A DNA stretch of 13,743 nt from an uncultured Carnobacterium sp. (GTDB lineage Bacteria > Bacillota > Bacilli > Lactobacillales > Aerococcaceae). The DNA lies in assembly GCA_937967765.1 (NCBI GenBank), contig CALCML010000089.1, positions 1 through 13,743 of the forward strand. The letters run 5' to 3'. Position 1 is the stretch's first letter. Every line of letters begins with the position of its first letter. Below, piece after piece: positions 7,406 to 13,743 of this stretch. A program made the position numbers and the translations under genes. The notes under the pieces are model-generated. The model was not told the origin of the DNA, made no database searches, and saw nothing but the letters and a program-made list of their open reading frames with translations.

Positions 7406-7425
7406 AATACCCTCCAAATATTTTT

Positions 7426-8154
7426 TTAGTTGTTTGTGCGATAGTGTCTTACTTTGTAGAAGAATTGGTCGCTTCTGGCAACACTGATCGTATATTCGAT
7501 GATGCGATTTTCAGGATTTAATGTGGTTCGCATAAACCGTAAACAAGCGCTGTGCGGATCCACATCCAAGACTTCCGCTTCTTCCGGCGTGAGAATGCTC
7601 GCTGAGAATTCTTCGTCGGCGTAGTGGATTTGCTGATGAAAATCATTTGCAAACACTTCATATAAAGATTGGCCTTCTAACTGGGTCTTCGTTAAGGTTT
7701 TGAAGACGTCGTATGGTAAGAAAGTTGTTTCTTTCATGAGTGGAATGCCATCTGCATACCGAATGCGTTTCAGACGAAAGAGCTTGTCGCCAGCTTCGAT
7801 TCCAACGAGTGGAGCGATAAATTCATCGGCTTCGTAACAATCCAGCGAAGTAATTTTCGTGGAAGGGACCTTGCCGAGTTCCTTCATCTGTTCCGTGAAA
7901 CTGTAGCCTTCCAGCAAGTTTTGGCGTTCTTTCCATTGCGTTGAAATGAACGTGCCTTTTCCATGACGCTTATAAATATATCCAAGCGTCTCCAATTCCT
8001 TCAACGCTGTTCGAACGGTGGTACGACTGACATTATAGACCTTTGTAATTTCGCGCTCCGAAAGCATTTTTTCGTGTGCTTTTCCCTTGGTCTTAATGAA
8101 GTCGATCAACGCTAAACTCAGTGTTGAGTAGAGTGGAGAAGGTTTGGCTACCAT
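7426..8154 (-). CDS. GntR/HutC-family transcriptional regulator of the amino-sugar operon
   Basis: This 242-residue protein has an N-terminal winged helix-turn-helix (about 8-71) with LSEREITKVYNVSRTTVRTA and KELETLGYIYKRHGKGTFIS. A C-terminal UTRA effector domain (about 90-238) follows, with LFRLKRIRYADGIPLMKETT and IEYTISVARSDQFFYKV. HutC-type regulators with UTRA domains often bind amino-sugar phosphates (NagR, DasR, AgaR2-like). It is the first gene of the operon with agaS, nagA and lacD, so it probably represses them and itself. The likely operator is the palindrome at 8188-8205, at its own transcription start. AAAGGAGGAA just upstream of the ATG gives a strong ribosome site. The exact ligand cannot be read from sequence; galactosamine or N-acetylgalactosamine 6-phosphate is inferred from the neighbours. 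Confidence 0.93.
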   Translation of the reverse strand: MVAKPSPLYSTLSLALIDFIKTKGKAHEKMLSEREITKVYNVSRTTVRTALKELETLGYIYKRHGKGTFISTQWKERQNLLEGYSFTEQMKELGKVPSTKITSLDCYEADEFIAPLVGIEAGDKLFRLKRIRYADGIPLMKETTFLPYDVFKTLTKTQLEGQSLYEVFANDFHQQIHYADEEFSASILTPEEAEVLDVDPHSACLRFMRTTLNPENRIIEYTISVARSDQFFYKVRHYRTNN

Positions 8155-8187
8155 ATCGGTTCCTCCTTTCGTAAAAAACTCTTCTAC

Positions 8188-8205
8188 AACTGGTCACTAC
8201 CAGTT
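8188..8205. promoter_or_regulatory. Palindromic operator for the GntR/HutC regulator
   Basis: AACTGGT-CACT-ACCAGTT is a perfect inverted repeat with 7-bp arms. The TGGT...ACCA form resembles operators of NagR/DasR-type HutC regulators (ACTGGTCTAGACCAGT-like). It lies directly downstream of the -10 for the minus-strand operon, at about +5 to +25, so bound repressor would block initiation or early elongation. Confidence 0.8.
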
Positions 8206-8211
8206 AATACC

Positions 8212-8240
8212 ATTGTAAGTTTTTTTAGTGCTTTCGTCAA
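8212..8240 (-). promoter_or_regulatory. Promoter of gntR-agaS-nagA-lacD
   Basis: On the minus strand TTGACG (complement of 8235-8240) is followed after exactly 17 nt by TACAAT (complement of 8212-8217). This is a near-consensus sigma-A promoter, upstream of the operator and the gntR start. Confidence 0.85.
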
Positions 8241-8374
8241 TAGCGTTTGGCGAAAAATAGAGGGATTATGCGGAGTTTCAACCGAATTTGTCAAAATGTA
8301 ATGTTAAGTGAATTTCCGAAAGTTGAAAAGAAGCGAAAAAATAGCCTTTATAGATGGAATAAGATCAAAAATAA

Positions 8375-8403
8375 TTTACATTGAAGGCGTATACTGATAC
8401 GAT
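8375..8403 (+). promoter_or_regulatory. Probable promoter of sdaAB-sdaAA-msrA
   Basis: TTTACA at 8375-8380 and TACGAT at 8398-8403 are separated by 17 nt, 27 bp before the sdaAB start. The -10 is imperfect and an overlapping TATACT at 8390-8395 is an alternative, but it lacks a good -35. Confidence 0.55.
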
Positions 8404-8429
8404 AGTAAAGCAAAGAAAGGAGTGCCGAC

Positions 8430-9107
8430 ATGGAAGGAAATAAAGTACAAAATTATAAGAGTTGTTTTGATATTATTGGTCCGATTATGGTAGGTCCTTC
8501 TTCTTCACATACTGCTGGAGCGATTGCGATGGGTGCTCTTGCGAGACAGTTGTTCGGTGGAACGCCAAAAAGCGTGAGATGCGACTATTATGAGTCCTTT
8601 GCCGAAACGCATAAAGGACATGGAACGGATTTTGCGATTATTAGCGGAATCTTGGGCTTTGCGACAGACGATGAGCGCGTGCCACGTGCCGTTGAGATTG
8701 CCAAGTCCGAAGGAATGCATATTGAATTTGTCGAACGAAAAGAACCAAGCCCTGTGAATCATGCCAATACCGCGGATTTAATCTTAAGCGATGAAAAGCG
8801 TACGATTCGCCTCATTGGGACCTCTGTTGGTGGCGGAGCAGTGGAAGTGAAGGTCATCGAAGTCGATGGCTTTAAGATGGATTTATCAGGTCCGCTTCCG
8901 GTTTTACTTGAAGTGGTTCCTCTTGGAAAAATGCCAGTTTTATACAGCTTGCTGCAAGAACATGGCGTGACCATTTCAAAACAGCGAGTGGAAATGACAG
9001 AAGATAGCCAAATGATGGGATATGAGCTTGTTGATTTATTATCCCCAGAATTAAAAGAACAAATACAAACATTAAGAAAAACGCATGACATCTATATGTT
9101 TGCGTGA
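8430..9107 (+). CDS. sdaAB: L-serine dehydratase, beta subunit
   Basis: This 225-residue protein is the small subunit of the two-part, iron-sulfur L-serine dehydratase, which converts L-serine to pyruvate and ammonia. The signature GPIMVGPSSSHTAGA (17-31) is near the N-terminus, followed by SFAETHKGHGTDFAIISGIL. A second conserved stretch is IRLIGTSVGGGAVEV. The C-terminal part from about 150 (GPLPVLLEVVPLGKMPVLYS) sits where many homologues carry an ACT-like regulatory domain, but the similarity is weak by eye. AAAGGAG at 8416-8422 gives 7-nt spacing to the ATG. It is the first gene of the operon, 21 bp before the alpha subunit, and is transcribed divergently from the amino-sugar operon. Confidence 0.95.
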   Translation: MEGNKVQNYKSCFDIIGPIMVGPSSSHTAGAIAMGALARQLFGGTPKSVRCDYYESFAETHKGHGTDFAIISGILGFATDDERVPRAVEIAKSEGMHIEFVERKEPSPVNHANTADLILSDEKRTIRLIGTSVGGGAVEVKVIEVDGFKMDLSGPLPVLLEVVPLGKMPVLYSLLQEHGVTISKQRVEMTEDSQMMGYELVDLLSPELKEQIQTLRKTHDIYMFA

Positions 9108-9128
9108 TGATGAGGAAGGAAGTTTGCA

Positions 9129-10031
9129 ATGTTTTCGACCATTAAAGAATTGGTAGCATTAGCAACAGAACAAAAGAAGCCCATTTCGGAAATCATGATT
9201 GAACAGGAAATGGAAATGACCCAGCAAAGTCGTGAGTACATCTGGGAGAAAATGGAAAAAAACTTACAAACGATGAAGAACGCCGTTGAACGAAGCGTGG
9301 AAGGAGAGGGCGTATTCTCTCCAACAGGCTTAACGGGTGGCGACGCGTTGAAGATGAAGAAGTATCGTGAACGTGGAAAAACATTGTCGGGCGATAGTGT
9401 TCTAGCGGGGGTACAATACGCGCTTGGAACAAACGAAGTGAATGCTGCGATGGGGCTTGTATGTGCAACGCCAACAGCAGGAGCGAGCGGAACCTTACCT
9501 GGCGTTGTGTTCTCGATTGCCGATACGATGAACTTGAACCATGAACAACAAGTACGTTTCCTCTTCACTTCGGCAGCCTTCGGGATGGTCGTAGCCAATA
9601 ATGCGATGATTGCCGGGGCGACAGGTGGATGCCAAGCCGAAGTCGGAAGTGCCAGTGCGATGGCCGCAGCCGCAGCCGTTGAAGCAGCCGGTGGAACACC
9701 GCAAGAGAGTTCCGAAGCCTTTGCGACAGCGCTTGGAAACTTATTAGGACTCGTTTGTGACCCTGTAGCCGGTCTTGTAGAAGTACCATGCGTGAAGCGA
9801 AATGCAATTGGTGCAGGGAATGCCTTGATTGCCGCAGATATGGCACTTGCAGGAATTACAAACGTGATTCCAGCCGATGAAACCATCGAAGCGATGCGCA
9901 GTATCGGGCTAAGAATGCCACGAGAACTCCGTGAAACGGGACTCGGTGGAACGGCAGGTACAAGAACGGGGATTGCGATTAAGATGCGCATTTTCGGGGA
10001 AGATGTTTCGTTGAACCCGGAACAAGAGTAG
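9129..10031 (+). CDS. sdaAA: L-serine dehydratase, alpha (iron-sulfur) subunit
   Basis: This 300-residue catalytic subunit matches the usual length of stand-alone SdaAA. Four cysteines stand in conserved contexts: [10 protein letters not shown] (C112), [11 protein letters not shown] (C168), GLVCDPVAG (C210) and [13 protein letters not shown] (C221). Three cysteines of this family hold the oxygen-sensitive [4Fe-4S] cluster that activates serine. [16 protein letters not shown] (64-79) and the C-terminal [12 protein letters not shown] are also typical. It works as a heterodimer with SdaAB in the cytoplasm. A GAGGAAGGA ribosome site precedes the ATG. The msrA ribosome site begins inside its stop codon, so translation of the two is closely linked. 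Non-coding-strand frames across it are shadows. Confidence 0.96.
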   Translation: MFSTIKELVALATEQKKPISEIMIEQEMEMTQQSREYIWEKMEKNLQTMKNAVERSVEGEGVFSPTGLTGGDALKMKKYRERGKTLSGDSVLAGVQYALGTNEVNAAMGLVCATPTAGASGTLPGVVFSIADTMNLNHEQQVRFLFTSAAFGMVVANNAMIAGATGGCQAEVGSASAMAAAAAVEAAGGTPQESSEAFATALGNLLGLVCDPVAGLVEVPCVKRNAIGAGNALIAADMALAGITNVIPADETIEAMRSIGLRMPRELRETGLGGTAGTRTGIAIKMRIFGEDVSLNPEQE

Positions 10032-10042
10032 GAGGAATACAC

Positions 10043-10564
10043 ATGGCAAAAGAAATTGCTACATTTGCAGGAGGCTGTTTCTGGTGCATGGTGAAGCCAT
10101 TTGACAGCCAACCAGGAATCGAGTCTGTGATCTCAGGATACACAGGCGGCCACAAAGAAAATCCGACATACAAGGAAGTATGTAGCGGAACAACAGGACA
10201 TACAGAGGCCGTGCAAATCACGTTCGACCCAGAAGTATTCCCTTATGAAAAACTCGTAGAAGTCTACTGGCAACAAACGGACCCAACGGATGCAATGGGA
10301 CAATTCGTGGACCGTGGTGATTCATACCGACCAGTCATCTTCTATCATTCGGAAGAGCAAAGAAAGATTGCGGAAGCTTCCAAAGCAGCCTTGCAAGCCA
10401 GCGGACGATTCAAAAAAGACATCGTGACAAAAATCGAGCCTGCAAGTACGTTCTATCCTGCAGAAGAATATCACCAAGATTTCTACAAAAAGGATCGAGA
10501 ACACTATAAACGTTACCGTGGACTTTCAGGTCGCGACACGTTTATCGAAAGTATTTGGAAATAA
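10043..10564 (+). CDS. msrA: Peptide-methionine (S)-S-oxide reductase MsrA
   Basis: This 173-residue protein reduces the S form of methionine sulfoxide in proteins. The catalytic motif GGCFWCM is at residues 10-16, with C12 the nucleophile and C15 within the same motif. GYTGG (32-36), [41 protein letters not shown] and EEYHQDF are standard family segments. Only an MsrA domain is present; there is no fused or adjacent MsrB. An AGGAGG ribosome site overlaps the sdaAA stop and the gap is 11 bp, so it is the third gene of the serine dehydratase operon. A 42-nt palindrome two bases after its stop ends the unit. That pairing with serine dehydratase is not explained by a shared pathway. Confidence 0.96.
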   Translation: MAKEIATFAGGCFWCMVKPFDSQPGIESVISGYTGGHKENPTYKEVCSGTTGHTEAVQITFDPEVFPYEKLVEVYWQQTDPTDAMGQFVDRGDSYRPVIFYHSEEQRKIAEASKAALQASGRFKKDIVTKIEPASTFYPAEEYHQDFYKKDREHYKRYRGLSGRDTFIESIWK

Positions 10565-10566
10565 GG

Positions 10567-10608
10567 AAAAGAGCTAAAATTATCATATATGATAATTTTA
10601 GCTCTTTT
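10567..10608 (+). terminator. Terminator of sdaAB-sdaAA-msrA (42-nt perfect palindrome)
   Basis: Bases 10567-10587 and 10588-10608 are exact reverse complements (21-bp arms, no spacer; in RNA a 4-nt loop forms at the centre). The stem ends in four T, followed by ATTT. It is AT-rich, but its position two bases after the msrA stop supports a terminator role. The four A opening the 5' arm also give a T-run on the other strand. Confidence 0.8.
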
Positions 10609-10700
10609 ATTTGTTATTCAATTTCAGTATAAACACTGTTTTTATCAATCGGCATACCCTATTACAATATAAAATTTGAAAAAAGTTTCAGAATGAAAAC

Positions 10701-10736
10701 GAACATGAAATTACCAAATATGGTAATTTCATGTTC
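10701..10736. repeat. Perfect 16-bp hairpin, function unknown
   Basis: GAACATGAAATTACCA (10701-10716) pairs perfectly with 10721-10736 around AATA. There is no T-run on either side, so it is not a standard terminator. Its centre, AATTACCAAATATGGTAATT, resembles the centre of the msrA terminator palindrome. Confidence 0.8.
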
Positions 10737-10787
10737 CGCCACTACATTTTTTAAATAAAAACGATATAGTATATAAACTATAAAGCA

Positions 10788-10811
10788 AAAAAGACCATAT
10801 ATGGTCTTTTT
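10788..10811 (-). terminator. Terminator of the aminotransferase gene
   Basis: A 24-nt perfect palindrome (12-bp arms, centre CCATATATGG) starts 13 bp after the minus-strand stop codon. On that strand it ends in six T. On the plus strand it ends in five T, so it may work in both directions. Confidence 0.85.
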
Positions 10812-10824
10812 CGCCTTCCAAATG

Positions 10825-11991
10825 TTAGATGTTTGCTAAGTAAGTTGTTAAACGAGCGACAACTTCTTTTAAGTTTTCCATTGAAGCAGCGTAACTGAAA
10901 CGAACATAGCTTTCGCCACCAGGTCCAAAAGATACCCCTGGAATCAGCGCTACTTTTGCTTTTGGAGCAAGGTCACGAACGAATGCCCATGAGTCAGTAC
11001 CGCATTTTGCAGGAATTTTCGCGAATAAGTAGAACGCCCCGTCAGGGCTTGCCACTTCGAAGCCAAGTTTCTTCAACTCAGCAGCAAGGTAGTCACGACG
11101 TTCGCTATATTCAACCATCATTTTCGCGCAGTCATCTTGGCCGTGTAACATCGCCGCAAGCGCTCCGTATTGCGCAAAGCTTGTTGGAGCTGTCACCATG
11201 TATTGGTGAGTTTTTACGACTTCGTTCATGAAGTGTGTTGGTCCTAAGATGAATCCGATACGCCATCCTGTCATCGCGTGTGATTTTGATAAACCAGTGA
11301 TGACAATCGTTTGATCTGGTAAGATGGTTGCAAGAGAGTAGTGAGTCTTGTCGTATGTTAATTCTGCGTAGACTTCATCGCAAAGTGCCCATAGTTGGTG
11401 CTCTTTAATCACTTCGGCTAAATCTTCTAATTGTTCTTTAGAGTAAGTCACGCCTGTTGGGTTACTTGGGTATACAAGAACGACCGCTTTGAAGTTTTTA
11501 TCTGGGTTTGCTTCGATGGTTTCGCGTAATTTGTCGGCTGTTAAAACGAAGCCGTCGTTACTTGTGTCGACCGTAATGAAGTTCCCTTGGTTCACCAATG
11601 TGATTGGCAAGTATAGCGGGAAGACTGGTGTTGGCACAATCACTGTGTCGCCAGGGTTTAAGATGGCTTGTAAGCTAGCGTTAATCCCTTCCGTTGCCCC
11701 GATTGTTGTGATGACTTGGTCTGCTGTGTAATTAAAATTAAATTTCTTGTTGTAATACTCAGCCGCAGCTTGTCGTAATTCAGGAATCCCTGAGTTTGGT
11801 GTGTAGTGTGAATGGTTGTCTTTAATCGCTTGGATAGCCGCCTCTTTAATATGCTCAGGCGTGTCAAAGTTTGGTTCTCCAAGAGTTAATTTGATAATGC
11901 CAGGAATTGTAGAAACTTCTGCGTCGAATTGACGAATATCAGAAACTGCAATGCCTTCTACGATTTTGTTAAATGGATGTTCTACTGTCAT
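10825..11991 (-). CDS. Class I PLP-dependent aminotransferase (AraT/PatA type)
   Basis: This 388-residue fold-type I aminotransferase has the full active site: YPSNPTG (174-180), CDEVYAEL (204-211; D205 and Y208 contact PLP), SKSHAMTGWRIG (235-246; K236 forms the Schiff base, R244 is near the phosphate) and SYVRFSYA (R364 binds the substrate carboxylate). The N-terminal part, SDIRQFDAEVSTIPGIIKLT, resembles lactic acid bacterial aromatic aminotransferase AraT and the PatA/aspartate aminotransferase group. It therefore probably moves amino groups from aromatic amino acids or aspartate to 2-oxoglutarate; the substrate cannot be fixed by reading. AAAGGAGG gives a strong ribosome site. It is a single-gene unit with its own promoter and terminator, divergent from mnmE. 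Confidence 0.93.
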   Translation of the reverse strand: MTVEHPFNKIVEGIAVSDIRQFDAEVSTIPGIIKLTLGEPNFDTPEHIKEAAIQAIKDNHSHYTPNSGIPELRQAAAEYYNKKFNFNYTADQVITTIGATEGINASLQAILNPGDTVIVPTPVFPLYLPITLVNQGNFITVDTSNDGFVLTADKLRETIEANPDKNFKAVVLVYPSNPTGVTYSKEQLEDLAEVIKEHQLWALCDEVYAELTYDKTHYSLATILPDQTIVITGLSKSHAMTGWRIGFILGPTHFMNEVVKTHQYMVTAPTSFAQYGALAAMLHGQDDCAKMMVEYSERRDYLAAELKKLGFEVASPDGAFYLFAKIPAKCGTDSWAFVRDLAPKAKVALIPGVSFGPGGESYVRFSYAASMENLKEVVARLTTYLANI

Positions 11992-12019
11992 AGGAATCCT
12001 CCTTTTTATTCATAGGAAA

Positions 12020-12048
12020 ATTGTATCTTGTTTTGAGAAAGAGTGCAA
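12020..12048 (-). promoter_or_regulatory. Promoter of the aminotransferase gene
   Basis: On the minus strand TTGCAC (complement of 12043-12048) and TACAAT (complement of 12020-12025) are separated by exactly 17 nt. The gene start at 11991 lies about 28 bp beyond the -10. Confidence 0.82.
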
Positions 12049-12138
12049 CGAGAAGTATAGAATTTTACAAAGAAAATAAAAAACGCTGGGAATTTATCCA
12101 ATCTATCTTTCTGCCTATGAATTCTAAGGAAAATAGTG

Positions 12139-12144
12139 TATAAT
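12139..12144 (+). promoter_or_regulatory. Probable -10 box of the mnmE promoter
   Basis: TATAAT is a perfect -10, with TG immediately upstream. The -35 at the right distance (TATGAA, 12116-12121) is poor. The predicted start is near 12150, giving a leader of about 100 nt. Confidence 0.6.
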
Positions 12145-12170
12145 CTCTTTGAGAATATCGGTTAGCAGTC

Positions 12171-12220
12171 AAAGTGCGAGCCACCCTAGAAAAGGAAGGG
12201 GTGGAGTGTGCACTTTTTTT
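12171..12220 (+). terminator. Terminator-like hairpin in the mnmE leader (possible attenuator)
   Basis: AAAGTGC (12171-12177) pairs with GCACTTT (12210-12216), and inside it CCACCC (12181-12186) pairs with GGGTGG (12199-12204). A run of seven T (12214-12220) follows. It stands between the -10 box and the mnmE start. A competing small hairpin, TGCAC-T7-GTGCA (12209-12225), would break the outer stem. It could be an attenuator or simply end a short leader RNA; I do not recognise a known riboswitch or T-box core here. Confidence 0.6.
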
Positions 12221-12248
12221 GTGCAATGAAACGGAAGTGAGGGATAGT

Positions 12249-13637
12249 ATGCAGACAGAATTTGATACCATTGCGGCGATTTCAACGGCGCCTGGCGAAG
12301 GGGCTATCGGGATTGTTCGTATTAGTGGAGATGATGCGATTCGCATTGCCGACGAAGTGTATCGATTGAAAGACAAACGATTAAACGAACAGCCAAGCCA
12401 TACGATTCACTATGGGCATATCGTGGATCCAAAGAACGATGAAGTCATTGATGAAGTGATGGTGACGGTGCTTCGCGCGCCAAAGACGTTTACGCGTGAG
12501 GATGTTGTGGAAATCAACTGTCACGGTGGGATTGTGGCGATTAACCGCATCTTACAACTCGTTCTTCGCATGGGAGCACGCCTGGCGGAGCCTGGTGAAT
12601 TTACAAAACGCGCCTTCTTGAATGGACGCATCGACTTGTCGCAAGCGGAAGCCGTGATGGATTTGATTCGTGCGAAAACAGATAAATCGATGCAAATGGC
12701 GATGCGCCAACTCGACGGAGAACTCTCGAAGTTAATTCAAAATTTACGACAAGAAATCTTAAACACTTTAGCGCAAGTGGAAGTGAATATCGACTATCCC
12801 GAATACGACGATGTGGAAGAAATGACCTTGCAACTGTTGCGCGAGAAGACGGAGCAGGTCTCACAAGGTATTCGCGCATTGCTAAATACCGCAAGCCAAG
12901 GGAAAATCTTGCGTGACGGCTTGAAGACAGCCATCGTTGGACGCCCAAACGTAGGGAAATCGAGTCTGTTGAATGTGTTATTACGCGAAGAAAAAGCCAT
13001 CGTAACGGATATCGCTGGAACGACTCGTGACACCATCGAAGAGTACGTGAATGTTCGTGGCGTGCCGCTCCAACTGATTGATACGGCCGGAATTCGTGAA
13101 ACGGATGACGTTGTTGAACGTATCGGGGTGGAACGAAGCCGTAAAGCGTTAAACGAAGCGGATTTCGTGCTCTTGATTTTAAACCAAAGCGAAGAGTTGA
13201 TGGACGAAGACCTCCGCTTATTAGAACAAATGAAAGACTTCAAACGCATTATTTTATTAAACAAGACAGACCTACCAACGAAAATCGACATGGACAAGGT
13301 CAAAGAATTCGCGACAGACAGCGAAATTGTCACAACGTCAATGCTGAAGAAAGAGGGCATCGACCAATTGGAAGAAAAGATTGCTGATTACTTCTTCCAA
13401 GGACAAATGAACGAGCGCGACGCAACGTACTTATCGAACACGCGTCATATTGCGCTGCTTGAAAAAGCAGAACAAGCGCTGCAAGAGGTGGCGAACGGGG
13501 TCGATATGGGCATGCCTGTTGATTTAATTCAGATCGATTTTACCCACGCTTGGGATCTCTTGGGCGAAATCACAGGCGATACTGTTCAAGACGAGCTGTT
13601 AACACAATTGTTCAGCCAGTTCTGCTTGGGTAAATAA
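12249..13637 (+). CDS. mnmE: tRNA uridine-5-carboxymethylaminomethyl modification GTPase MnmE
   Basis: This 462-residue GTPase works with MnmG to modify the wobble uridine (position 34) of certain tRNAs. The N-terminal folate-binding domain begins [20 protein letters not shown]; the helical domain includes [20 protein letters not shown]. The inserted G domain has GRPNVGKS (231-238), [13 protein letters not shown] (278-282) and NKTD (338-341). The C-terminus FCLGK keeps the catalytic cysteine (C459), with Leu in place of the common Ile of C(I/L/V)GK. I start at ATG 12249, with GAGGG five nt upstream. An in-frame GTG at 12174 would add 25 residues encoded by the leader hairpin, and the family normally starts close to FDTI. 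No terminator follows before the window ends; mnmG often lies next. Confidence 0.96.
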   Translation: MQTEFDTIAAISTAPGEGAIGIVRISGDDAIRIADEVYRLKDKRLNEQPSHTIHYGHIVDPKNDEVIDEVMVTVLRAPKTFTREDVVEINCHGGIVAINRILQLVLRMGARLAEPGEFTKRAFLNGRIDLSQAEAVMDLIRAKTDKSMQMAMRQLDGELSKLIQNLRQEILNTLAQVEVNIDYPEYDDVEEMTLQLLREKTEQVSQGIRALLNTASQGKILRDGLKTAIVGRPNVGKSSLLNVLLREEKAIVTDIAGTTRDTIEEYVNVRGVPLQLIDTAGIRETDDVVERIGVERSRKALNEADFVLLILNQSEELMDEDLRLLEQMKDFKRIILLNKTDLPTKIDMDKVKEFATDSEIVTTSMLKKEGIDQLEEKIADYFFQGQMNERDATYLSNTRHIALLEKAEQALQEVANGVDMGMPVDLIQIDFTHAWDLLGEITGDTVQDELLTQLFSQFCLGK

Positions 13638-13743
13638 GAGATTAAACTTCAATTCTTTACGGATATCTTCATAGTAGCGGTAATGGGGCATCGGATTGAG
13701 CCTTACGTCTCAATTCCTACCAAGCTTCAAACTGACTCTACGG
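13638..13743. other. Spacer after mnmE, no supported gene
   Basis: The 106 bp to the window end contain a weak 6-8 bp hairpin (13693-13700 with 13709-13717, one bulge) without a T-run. Short frames are open on both strands, but none has a convincing ribosome site or recognisable product. The start of mnmG is not visible. Confidence 0.5.

Noticed and set aside
7406..7417. TTG start for agaS
   Set aside because: The extra codons lie within the GGAGGG ribosome site of the ATG at 7405.
8310..8324. CodY-box-like GAATTTCCGAAAGTT upstream of sdaAB
   Set aside because: Four mismatches to AATTTTCWGAAAATT in an AT-rich spacer are too many to call without binding data.
8155..8429. Catabolite-responsive (cre) site between the divergent operons
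   Set aside because: AAGCACT- and AGCG-containing stretches were examined, but none matches the TGWAANCGNTNWCA pattern well.
9092..10111. 339-codon open frame antisense to sdaAA
   Set aside because: It mirrors the codons of sdaAA, has low-complexity Ala/Ser/Pro composition and no ribosome site; it is a shadow frame, like the long antisense frames in copA and mnmE.
12062..12078. AATTTT...AAAAT inverted pattern near the aminotransferase promoter, considered as a CodY site
   Set aside because: The half-sites are six bases apart instead of three, so it does not fit the motif.
12174..12248. GTG start adding 25 residues to MnmE
   Set aside because: The extension is encoded by the leader hairpin and T-run, has no ribosome site, and MnmE proteins normally start close to FDTI.

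Overview
The window looks like ordinary chromosome of a low-GC Gram-positive bacterium of the order Lactobacillales. The ribosomal stalk protein, the CopA/CopZ pair under TACANNTGTA boxes, LacD, AgaS and the two-subunit iron-sulfur serine dehydratase all fit lactic acid bacteria. A Carnobacteriaceae or Enterococcaceae relative such as Granulicatella is possible, but that is a guess from general protein similarity. No phage, CRISPR array, tRNA, rRNA or intact insertion sequence is visible.

Layout. (1) 1-712: the 3' end of rplJ (L10), then rplL (L7/L12) and a strong terminator. (2) 737-789: a perfect 21-bp inverted repeat whose ends resemble IS3/IS150-type termini. (3) 834-3408: a copper export operon, copA-copZ, with a promoter overlapped by two perfect cop boxes and a terminator, but no copY gene beside it. 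(4) 3409-4021: about 610 bp without a gene, carrying two related copies of a hairpin-rich repeat; the second is closed by a long inverted repeat that ends beside lacD. (5) 4022-8240, minus strand: gntR-agaS-nagA/agaA-lacD, a likely operon for amino-sugar (probably N-acetylgalactosamine) breakdown, with one promoter and a palindromic operator at the transcription start. (6) 8375-10608, plus strand, divergent from (5): sdaAB-sdaAA-msrA, i.e. L-serine dehydratase plus methionine sulfoxide reductase A, closed by a 42-nt perfect palindrome. (7) 10609-10824: AT-rich spacer with two more perfect hairpins. (8) 10825-12048, minus strand: a class I aminotransferase of the AraT/PatA type with a clear promoter and terminator. 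(9) 12139-13637, plus strand: mnmE (tRNA-modifying GTPase), preceded by a short leader that contains a terminator-like hairpin.

How the genes work together. CopZ is expected to carry Cu(I) and CopA to export it. The minus-strand sugar operon would deacetylate, deaminate/isomerise and cleave an amino-sugar phosphate to triose phosphates; the tagatose-6-phosphate kinase and the PTS transporter needed for the full route are not in the window. SdaAB/SdaAA make pyruvate and ammonia from serine, and MsrA may add oxidative protection to that operon.

I found no clearly new protein system. The least explained signals are non-coding: the duplicated structured repeat at 3415-4011, the possible attenuator in front of mnmE, the IS-end-like inverted repeat at 737-789, and the related AT-rich palindromes at 10567-10811.
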